Shown here one piece after another: positions 1 through 4,672 of a DNA stretch of 5,866 bases; the first letter of the stretch is position 1; every line of letters begins with the position of its first letter. Source of the DNA: Thermococcus sp. (GTDB lineage: Archaea > Methanobacteriota_B > Thermococci > Thermococcales > Thermococcaceae). The stretch is taken from assembly GCA_027065835.1 (NCBI GenBank), contig JAMONK010000227.1, positions 1 through 5,866 on the forward strand, read 5' to 3'. Below the pieces are notes generated by a model, which saw only the letters and a list, made by a program, of their open reading frames with translations, was not told the DNA's origin and did not search any database. Position numbers and translations under genes: made by a program.

Positions 1-10
1 TGAGAAAGGC

Positions 11-730
11 ATGAAGAAGTACGCACTTGGTCTTGCCTTCATGCTCCTAATTCTTTTGGGGGTGGTCTTCTTTTCCCACACGCCAGAGAGCAGGGGCAAC
101 GAGTCCTGCTTTTCGAGGGTGATGGTGAACGTCAGCGATGTTAAGCCTCCAATCGTCAGTGGGCCGGGCTTTCCTCCCCAGGCAGGATTTAAGGGTATAA
201 CAATCGACGAAGTTGTAAACGGAAGTCCAAGGCATGTGCTCGTCGGGTTCTTTAACTTTCGGCCATCGAACTGGGCTGGGGAGAGACCGCGGTGCTACTT
301 TAAGGCACTCGAAGGCTTTTCCGAGAACTGGACTGGTCTCATCCTACCGGGTGCCTCCCTCTCAAATGTAACCCTCTCTGGAAGAGTTTATCTGGCACTC
401 TACGTGTACCCCAGGGGGATCTCCATCATAATCTCAAAGGTGAATTACGGGGAAACACCTGAGAAATCAAAGATAACCGAGGCATTTCGGCTCAAGTATA
501 CGGAACCTCCCGGTGAGACTGTGGGCGCCTACATCTCTCGGCTCAAGCGCTCAGGTTATACTGCAGTCAGGGAGCTTTCCGGCGGTCTTTTCAAGGGGTG
601 GGTGTTCAAAAGGGGAAACGATTACCTGCTTGTGCTTGAGACCAGGGACGAGGGCAACCTGTACCTGCTTCTCACCTGGGGAGGAGAGGATGACGTCAAA
701 AAACTCGCCGACTCGATTTCCCGGATGTGA
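11..730 (+). CDS. Exported, signal-anchored protein of unknown function
   Basis: The 239-residue product starts with Lys-Lys followed by a hydrophobic stretch (residues 4-22), which fits a signal peptide or N-terminal membrane anchor. No lipobox cysteine follows, so it is not a typical lipoprotein. The rest (about 25-239) is hydrophilic, apparently beta-rich, and should lie outside the membrane. It has four N-glycosylation sequons (N30, N40, N106, N119) and two cysteines (C33, C95) that could pair. The C-terminal third (about 165-239) looks like a separate small alpha/beta unit. I do not recognise the family. The window begins only 10 bases before the ATG, so the promoter is not visible; the TGA at 1-3 could be part of an SD or an upstream stop. 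The stop codon is shared with the SD of the next gene, suggesting translational coupling with the two membrane proteins that follow. Confidence 0.85.
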   Translation: MKKYALGLAFMLLILLGVVFFSHTPESRGNESCFSRVMVNVSDVKPPIVSGPGFPPQAGFKGITIDEVVNGSPRHVLVGFFNFRPSNWAGERPRCYFKALEGFSENWTGLILPGASLSNVTLSGRVYLALYVYPRGISIIISKVNYGETPEKSKITEAFRLKYTEPPGETVGAYISRLKRSGYTAVRELSGGLFKGWVFKRGNDYLLVLETRDEGNLYLLLTWGGEDDVKKLADSISRM

Positions 731-735
731 GGTGA
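729..735 (+). promoter_or_regulatory. SD site overlapping the upstream stop codon
   Basis: GAGGTGA overlaps the TGA stop (728-730) of the preceding gene and lies 7 bases before the GTG at 743. It is a near-perfect match to the thermococcal anti-SD, decides the GTG start, and implies translational coupling. Confidence 0.8.
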
Positions 736-742
736 CGCAACG

Positions 743-1222
743 GTGAAGCTTTCGAAAAGTATACCCCACCTCATCACCCTCGCCTCGGCAACGGCCTGGG
801 AGCTCACGCTCCTCTACAAGCTTCCTCCGGAGTACTACGTAGGGGCTTCCTGCCTTCAGACCCATCCGTATCCAATCTGTGGCTTCCACTTTAGACCGTC
901 ATTGACTTTCGTTCTCCTCGTAATGGCGCCATTCGCAGTCTCAATCTTCCTCGGCCTCTGGAGGAAGTGGGAAGGCCTTCTAACGTTCGGAGCCTTTTCG
1001 CTCGCCATCGTCTCTGTAACGCTTCTCCTCCTCTACCTCTTCGAGAAGTCATGGATTCCCGTTGCCGGGGCTGTAATTACATCGGCGGTCTTGTATGGCG
1101 CCCCCTGTAGAAGAATGGGGCATTTTACAAAAGGAGAAAAAATTGTATGGACGGCCACGTCGATTATAGTCTCGTTTATCCTCTGCATCATGGTATGGGG
1201 CGGGATATCGGTGGCAGTATAA
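743..1222 (+). CDS. Five-helix membrane protein of unknown function (paralogue A)
   Basis: This 159-residue protein starts at GTG 743. By eye it has five membrane segments (about 8-26, 54-72, 79-100, 104-120, 134-157). Positive loops (RKW at 74-76; RR...K at 123-133) place the N-terminus inside and the first loop (27-52) outside. That outer loop carries C37 and C46, eight residues apart, which could form a disulfide. The next gene encodes a protein of the same length, the same predicted topology, the same placement of the cysteine pair, and matching local motifs (FxFxPS after the second Cys, LWR after TM2, G-[IL]-[SA]-V-[AS]-V at the C-terminus), so the two are tandem duplicates. No enzymatic or transporter motif is evident and I do not recognise the family. 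It lies 12 bases after the exported-protein gene and 20 bases before its paralogue, so the three are probably one transcript. Confidence 0.85.
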   Translation: MKLSKSIPHLITLASATAWELTLLYKLPPEYYVGASCLQTHPYPICGFHFRPSLTFVLLVMAPFAVSIFLGLWRKWEGLLTFGAFSLAIVSVTLLLLYLFEKSWIPVAGAVITSAVLYGAPCRRMGHFTKGEKIVWTATSIIVSFILCIMVWGGISVAV

Positions 1223-1242
1223 ATCTCGATGGAGGGTAAGTC

Positions 1243-1716
1243 ATGGGGCTTTCCGGTAGGGTCGCAAGGGGGGCTCTTCCAATCCTGCTCCCCATCGTTG
1301 AGTTCGCTCTAGCCGTTGCCGTCCCGTGGGAGGACTACGTGAAAGCCGTCTGCTGGTCGAGAAGTCCTCCCGCCTGCTCCTTTGAGTTCTCTCCCTCCCC
1401 GGTCTTCTTCTTGGCCGTCGCGCTCCCCTTCGTCGTTCTTGCTGTCTTCTCACTCTGGAGAAACCGGGGGAAAACCGCCATTCTCTCGGGCTCCGCCGGA
1501 GTTGCAATACTCATAGGGACGGCGCTCTTAGCCACTCACAAAGGAATCGCCCTGCCCGCGGTTCTGCTTCTCACCCCCCTTCTCCAGTGGGCAGGGGAGA
1601 GGGTTTTGAAGATAAGGGTGAACGGAACGGATAAAGCCTTCTGGGCCGTCTCGGCCGTCCTGGGCTTCCTCGCAGTCTGGGTAGTGGCCCGCATGGGACT
1701 CGCGGTCAGCGTGTAA
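1243..1716 (+). CDS. Five-helix membrane protein of unknown function (paralogue B)
   Basis: This 157-residue product starts at ATG 1243, with SD GGAGGG at 1231-1236. Predicted membrane segments are about 10-28, 53-71, 78-97, 102-117 and 133-155, with positive loops RNRGK (73-77) and 119-131 on the inside. The outer loop between TM1 and TM2 holds C37 and C45 (seven residues between), matching the C37/C46 pair of the upstream paralogue. Shared motifs include aromatic-Tyr before the first Cys, FEFSPS after the second, LWR after TM2, and a closing GLAVSV. TM3 and TM4 have diverged. The function is unknown; with the exported sequon-rich protein upstream it may form a membrane complex, but that is inference from gene order only. 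The gene converges on ftsY with a gap of only 12 bases, and no plus-strand T-run follows it. Confidence 0.85.
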   Translation: MGLSGRVARGALPILLPIVEFALAVAVPWEDYVKAVCWSRSPPACSFEFSPSPVFFLAVALPFVVLAVFSLWRNRGKTAILSGSAGVAILIGTALLATHKGIALPAVLLLTPLLQWAGERVLKIRVNGTDKAFWAVSAVLGFLAVWVVARMGLAVSV

Positions 1717-1727
1717 GAAAAGGGAAA
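1714..1727 (-). terminator. Pyrimidine/T-rich putative terminator after ftsY
   Basis: Read on the minus strand just past the ftsY stop, the sequence is TTTCCCTTTTCTTA, a broken T-rich tract of the kind that ends archaeal transcripts. It overlaps the stop codon of the converging gene. No hairpin is needed or seen. Confidence 0.4.
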
Positions 1728-1728
1728 G

Positions 1729-2634
1729 TCAATCCTCCCCAAAAATCCTGTCCACGAACCACCTCTCGTCGAAGGGTCTCAGGTCGTCGTAGCCCTGACC
1801 GACGCCGACGAAGAGTATCGGCGCGCCAATGGCGTGGCTTATGCTCAAGGCCGCCCCACCGCGGGCGTCTGCGTCGAGCTTGGTGAGGATTACGCCGTCT
1901 ATCCTCACCGCCTCGTTGAACTGCTTCGCCTGCTCAACGACGGAGTTCCCTCCGAGGGAATCACCGACGAATATAACGAGGTCCGGCTTGGCAACGCGTG
2001 CTATCTTTTTCATCTCGTCCATCAGGTTTCTGTTCAGCTCGTTCCTCCCGGCGGTGTCGATGAGGACGACGTCTATTTTCCTGGCTTTGGCGTGTTCTAT
2101 TGCATCGTAGGCGACGGCCGCCGGATCGGCGCCGTAATCATGCTTAATGACCTTCACCCCAAGACGTCTTGCGTGCTCTTCGATCTGTTCGATCGCCCCC
2201 GCCCTGAATGTATCGCTGGCCGCTATGACCACTGAGAGACCGTTCTTCCTGAGCCAGTGAGCGAGCTTGGCTATCGTGGTTGTCTTCCCGCTTCCGTTGA
2301 AGCCAACGAACGCTATCACAAATGGCCTCTTCCCTTCGGATTTAATCGTTTCCAGCAGGTCAATCCTTCTTTCAGGCGTCAGTATCTCAAGCACCGCCTC
2401 CCTGACGGCGTTCTCAACGAGGGCCTTCTTTTTGGTCCCGATCTTGACCTTCTGGCCGACCAGCTTTTCCTTGATCTTGTCCTTGAGGGCCTCAACGGTT
2501 TCAAGGGCCACGTCCGCCTCCAGCAGTTCAAGCTCCAGGTCCCACAGGGCTTTTTCAACGTCCTTCTCACTGATCTCAGTCTGGGAGACCCTATCTACGA
2601 ATGAACCTAACTTCTCCTTGAGCTTTCCGAGCAT
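1729..2634 (-). CDS. ftsY: Signal recognition particle receptor FtsY (SRP GTPase)
   Basis: FtsY docks SRP-bound ribosomes at the membrane; its NG domain forms a GTP-dependent heterodimer with SRP54, and both GTPases hydrolyse GTP to release the nascent chain to the Sec translocon. With the start at ATG 2634 the protein has 301 residues. The N domain is the helical region at about 1-100. The G domain follows with P-loop GFNGSGKTT, the DTFRAGA motif (G2), DTAGR (G3), [10 protein letters not shown] (G4) and a closing [12 protein letters not shown] segment (G5), all intact. There is no long acidic A domain, as is usual in archaea. An in-frame TTG at 2646 would add four residues, but it lies inside the region where GGTGAT (2643-2638) works as the SD for the ATG, and the ATG gives the usual archaeal N-terminus (MLGKLKEKL). 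A TATA-like element lies upstream, so it can be transcribed independently of the sRNA and unknown gene before it. Confidence 0.97.
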   Translation of the reverse strand: MLGKLKEKLGSFVDRVSQTEISEKDVEKALWDLELELLEADVALETVEALKDKIKEKLVGQKVKIGTKKKALVENAVREAVLEILTPERRIDLLETIKSEGKRPFVIAFVGFNGSGKTTTIAKLAHWLRKNGLSVVIAASDTFRAGAIEQIEEHARRLGVKVIKHDYGADPAAVAYDAIEHAKARKIDVVLIDTAGRNELNRNLMDEMKKIARVAKPDLVIFVGDSLGGNSVVEQAKQFNEAVRIDGVILTKLDADARGGAALSISHAIGAPILFVGVGQGYDDLRPFDERWFVDRIFGED

Positions 2635-2637
2635 GAT

Positions 2638-2643
2638 ATCACC
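2638..2643 (-). promoter_or_regulatory. SD site fixing the ftsY start
   Basis: GGTGAT on the minus strand ends three bases before ATG 2634 and matches the archaeal anti-SD. It would be inside the coding sequence if the in-frame TTG at 2646 were used, which argues for the ATG. Confidence 0.75.
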
Positions 2644-2662
2644 CAATTCATCGAAGGGAGAG

Positions 2663-2677
2663 AACCTTTAAGGATTT
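2663..2677 (-). promoter_or_regulatory. Putative BRE/TATA promoter of ftsY
   Basis: The minus strand reads AAATCCTTAAAGGTT: an A-rich BRE-like start followed by a weak TATA-like CTTAAAG core. Its centre lies about 35 bases before the ATG, so a start about 25 bases downstream of the TATA would give a leader of roughly 8-10 bases holding the SD. The core is not a strong consensus match, and read-through from the upstream gene and sRNA is also possible. Confidence 0.45.
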
Positions 2678-2678
2678 C

Positions 2679-2688
2679 CCCACGTGGG
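2679..2688. repeat. 10-bp perfect palindrome CCCACGTGGG
   Basis: This perfect palindrome lies between the 3' end of the sRNA gene and the TATA-like element of ftsY. It could be a protein-binding site just upstream of the BRE or a small hairpin in the sRNA precursor. No regulator can be named. Confidence 0.4.
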
Positions 2689-2691
2689 TGG

Positions 2692-2749
2692 CCCCTCGGC
2701 GATAGCTGGTGTCATCATACATCAGGCCCGAAACCGCTCGTCATCGGGG
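2692..2749 (-). ncRNA. C/D box guide sRNA (23S rRNA 2'-O-methylation)
   Basis: Read on the minus strand, the order is: CCCC stem (2749-2746), C box ATGACGA (2744-2738), 12-nt guide GCGGTTTCGGGC (2737-2726), D' box CTGA (2725-2722), 3-nt spacer, C' box ATGATGA (2718-2712, perfect consensus), 12-nt guide CACCAGCTATCG (2711-2700), D box CCGA (2699-2696), GGGG stem (2695-2692). Length (58 nt), the two 12-nt guide spacings and the closing stem all fit archaeal C/D sRNAs, which assemble with L7Ae, Nop5 and fibrillarin. The guides are antisense to GCCCGAAACCG and CGATAGCTGGT, which I recall as close to conserved 23S domain II segments. The N+5 rule predicts methylation of the G in GCCCG and the second A in CGATA. 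The C and D boxes each have one mismatch (T to C). The gene starts 12 bases after the stop of the upstream gene and no promoter of its own is obvious, so it may be processed from a longer transcript. Confidence 0.85.
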
Positions 2750-2761
2750 ATGAAGTCCGGC

Positions 2762-3211
2762 TCAGTACCTCCTCACGTAGCTTTTTTCTGCAACGACCCT
2801 CCCCCTTTCAAACCTCATCACGTCTATCCTCTCGAAGCCGACGGTCTCCCGTTTGTATGCGATTAAATAATCAATGAATTCTTTAATTGGATAACGGACT
2901 ATGGAGTCCTTGACGTACTTCTGCTCGTACAGGAGTACGAGTTTATTCCCTCCTTCCCCGAGCCAGGAGTAGAGTTTCTCCCTTTCACTCTTTGGTCGCG
3001 ATAGTGGGTTCACTATCAGGTACGCGTCGAAGTCCCCCCCTTCGAGGGGTGAGCCTATGTAAACTTCACCCTCCACCTGAAACGGGAGGTACTCGACAAG
3101 GAGGGTCTTTCCCCTCCTGATCCATGCATTGAGGTATATTCTGGCGAGTCTCTTGGCGTTCCCGGTTAGTAGGACCCTTCCCTCTTCGAGCTCCGCAATT
3201 TCCTTCAACAT
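2762..3211 (-). CDS. Small alpha/beta protein of unknown function
   Basis: From ATG 3211 the product has 149 residues; it is soluble, with no signal peptide or membrane segment. Alternating strands and helices can be read: strand RVLLTGN (12-18), helix (19-31), strand TLLVEYLP (36-43), strand DAYLIVNP (62-69) followed by a charged helix, and strand KLVLLYEQ (90-97). The first part resembles the opening of a RecA/RadA-like NTPase, but the Gly-Lys-Ser/Thr of a P-loop is absent, so any such kinship would be with a non-catalytic relative; this is inference. I do not recognise the gene. In-frame GTG 3220 and ATG 3217 are alternative starts. ATG 3211 is preferred because TGTGAT just upstream can act as SD and a TATA-like element would put the transcript start near 3219. 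The sRNA and ftsY follow on the same strand. Confidence 0.75.
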   Translation of the reverse strand: MLKEIAELEEGRVLLTGNAKRLARIYLNAWIRRGKTLLVEYLPFQVEGEVYIGSPLEGGDFDAYLIVNPLSRPKSEREKLYSWLGEGGNKLVLLYEQKYVKDSIVRYPIKEFIDYLIAYKRETVGFERIDVMRFERGRVVAEKSYVRRY

Positions 3212-3237
3212 AGGCATCACAAAAGGGTTTTACTTAC

Positions 3238-3252
3238 CAGTTAAAATTCTTT
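3238..3252 (-). promoter_or_regulatory. Putative promoter of the small unknown gene
   Basis: The minus strand reads AAAGAATTTTAACTG, an A-rich BRE-like part followed by a TTTTAA core. A start about 25 bases downstream falls near 3219, giving a very short leader to ATG 3211. Confidence 0.4.
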
Positions 3253-3280
3253 CCCAAATTTTCGGCAGTTTAAGAACCAC

Positions 3281-3294
3281 AAAGTATTTATTTC
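3281..3294 (+). promoter_or_regulatory. Putative BRE/TATA promoter of the transport operon
   Basis: AAAGTATTTATTTC has a BRE-like AAAG followed by a TATTTATT core. A start about 25 bases downstream (near 3313) gives a leader of about 20 bases that contains the SD GGGGTG (3324-3329) before ATG 3335. This promoter and that of the minus-strand unknown gene sit back to back in an AT-rich gap, so one bound factor could affect both. Confidence 0.55.
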
Positions 3295-3334
3295 GGGCTG
3301 GGATATAAGTTCAGAAAATCCCAGGGGTGTCTAT

Positions 3335-4636
3335 ATGAAGAAATGGCTAAGCATCTTTTTGGTGGGTCTGGTGGCCCTTAGTATCGTGGCAAGCGGTTGC
3401 ATAAGCGGGGGCAACTCAACCAGCACCTCAACCCCCACGAAAATAAACATCCTGTACACGTACACGGGTTCTTTCAGCGACCCCGCAAAGGGCAAGCAGG
3501 CAGCTCAGGCTCAGCTGCAGCAGGGTGCGTGGGTTATCTACCAGGTTGCCGGAGGAACTGGACTTGGCGTTTTTGAAGCGGTTGGAGACTATCTGAAGGC
3601 TAACAACAAGAAGATGGGCCCACCGTTCGCCATTGGTGTTGATTCGGCCCAAGACTGGATCAAGCCGGGTGTCATAATAGCAAGCATGATGAAGCGCGTT
3701 GATGTCGGTGTTTACAACGCCGTAGCTTCAGCCGAGAAGAACCAGTTCCATGGAGGCGTGGTTGAACTGGGCCTCAAAGAGGGCGGTGTCAAGCTCAGCA
3801 GCCTCCAGGATGTTAAGACAATGTTCGACTCACTTCCATCCGATGTGAAGCAGAAGAAGCTCCAGGACCTTGGATTCCAGAACGAGCAGCAGCTTCTTGA
3901 CTACCTGAACAAGACCCGCCAGCAGATTCCGTCGTGGATATGGCAGGCGGTCGACCAGCTTCAGGAGGAGATTGTGAGCGGCAAGATAATAGTCCCGAAG
4001 GCCACCCAGAAGAGCCAGATCGAAGAACTCAGGAACGCCAAAAACTGGACCGCAATGGAAGCCCTTGGGAAGCAGTGGGCGGGCAGCTCTCCGTCCTCTG
4101 AGTCCTACTTCAACAAGACACTGAACGAAAGGCAGAACACCAAGAAGATAGCGATAGTGTTCGACGTTGGTGGAAGGGGTGACCTGAGCTTCAACGACAT
4201 GGCGTACCTCGGTGCCAGCCGGGCCGTCAAGGACTTCGGACTGCAGCTCACCCAGCTCCAGAGCAACAGCCCGAACGACTACTACACCAACCTTCAGAGC
4301 CTGGCCAAGACGGGTCAGTACGACATAATCATCGCCGTCGGGTTCATGATGACGGACGCCGTTAAGAAAGTCGCCGCCGAGTACCCCAAGCAGAGGTTCG
4401 TCCTCATAGACGGCTACGATCCGAAGATGCCCCACAACGTCCAGATGGTCCTCTTCAAGGAGAACGAGGGTTCAGCACTCGCAGGCGCTCTGGCTACACT
4501 GATAGCGCTCAACGACCACAAGAACACGATAGGTATCGTCCTTGGAATGGAGATACCGGTTCTCTACAAGTTCGAAGGCGGGTACCGCTTCGGTGCTTAC
4601 TGGGCCCTGAATTACTACAAGAACCACGCACACTGA
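3335..4636 (+). CDS. BMP/Med-family substrate-binding lipoprotein, circularly permuted
   Basis: This 433-residue protein is the solute receptor of an ABC importer. A signal peptide (1-21) ends in lipobox ASGC with C22 as the lipidation site, followed by a Ser/Thr-rich linker (23-35). Family members bind nucleosides or similar solutes. Normally the motif order is KIAxVxDxGGxxDxSFN, GFxMxDA, VLIDG, FKExEGS, GxxxGMxIPxxxKFExG, then YxGSFxDPAKGK, QxAGGTGxGV, GVDxxQ, SMxKRVD, GLKEGGV. Here the second group comes first (residues 41-54, 70-79, 101-106, 117-123, 146-151) and the first group last (271-287, 336-342, 356-360, 374-380, 400-416). The chain ends at YKNHAH, where an ordinary protein would continue into ILYTYTGSFSDP. 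Key positions such as D277, SFN (285-287), D103 and K120 are kept. Residues 155-270 add a charged, helical, Gln-rich stretch longer than usual. The reading frame is open throughout, with a good SD (GGGGTG, 3324-3329) and an ATPase gene next, so it looks functional rather than broken. Confidence 0.9.
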   Translation: MKKWLSIFLVGLVALSIVASGCISGGNSTSTSTPTKINILYTYTGSFSDPAKGKQAAQAQLQQGAWVIYQVAGGTGLGVFEAVGDYLKANNKKMGPPFAIGVDSAQDWIKPGVIIASMMKRVDVGVYNAVASAEKNQFHGGVVELGLKEGGVKLSSLQDVKTMFDSLPSDVKQKKLQDLGFQNEQQLLDYLNKTRQQIPSWIWQAVDQLQEEIVSGKIIVPKATQKSQIEELRNAKNWTAMEALGKQWAGSSPSSESYFNKTLNERQNTKKIAIVFDVGGRGDLSFNDMAYLGASRAVKDFGLQLTQLQSNSPNDYYTNLQSLAKTGQYDIIIAVGFMMTDAVKKVAAEYPKQRFVLIDGYDPKMPHNVQMVLFKENEGSALAGALATLIALNDHKNTIGIVLGMEIPVLYKFEGGYRFGAYWALNYYKNHAH

Positions 4637-4639
4637 TCC

Positions 4640-4655
4640 TTTTTTCTTTCCTTTG
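4640..4655 (+). terminator. Oligo-T tract between lipoprotein and ATPase genes
   Basis: TTTTTTCTTTCCTTTG begins three bases after the lipoprotein stop codon. Such T-runs terminate archaeal RNA polymerase in part. Here it would leave the lipoprotein as the most abundant transcript and let only part of the polymerases enter the ATPase gene, a common arrangement for binding-protein operons. No separate promoter is visible in the 36-base gap. Confidence 0.55.
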
Positions 4656-4660
4656 TTCTG

Positions 4661-4668
4661 GGGGTGAT
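4661..4668 (+). promoter_or_regulatory. SD site for the ABC ATPase
   Basis: GGGGTGAT lies four bases before GTG 4673. It is a strong SD and is the reason for choosing this GTG rather than the ATG at codon 10. Confidence 0.75.
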
Positions 4669-4672
4669 TCCT

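Noticed and set aside
1834..2235. Plus-strand open frames opposite ftsY
   Set aside because: They are antisense to the conserved GTPase motifs of ftsY and have no convincing SD or domain of their own.
2635..2646. TTG start adding four residues to FtsY
   Set aside because: The added codons are the SD itself (GGTGAT), and the ATG at 2634 gives the expected archaeal N-terminus.
3243..3262. AAAATT/AATTTT inverted repeat in the divergent promoter region as an operator
   Set aside because: Six AT-only base pairs in an AT-rich promoter are expected by chance, and the match to known thermococcal regulator sites is poor.
3301..3310. ATATAAG as the TATA box of the lipoprotein gene
   Set aside because: It would place the transcript start a few bases before the ATG and leave the good SD at 3324-3329 outside the mRNA; the element at 3281-3294 fits better.
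3830..4435. 201-codon open frame on the minus strand inside the lipoprotein gene
   Set aside because: It lies wholly antisense to a well-supported gene with clear family motifs. Its Leu/Val/Gly-rich translation shows no recognisable domain, and such shadows are common in GC-rich genes.
3335..4636. Reading the lipoprotein as a pseudogene or a truncated tandem duplicate
   Set aside because: Each half of the family occurs once, together they make a full-length set of motifs in one open frame, and the signal peptide, SD and operon position are intact.
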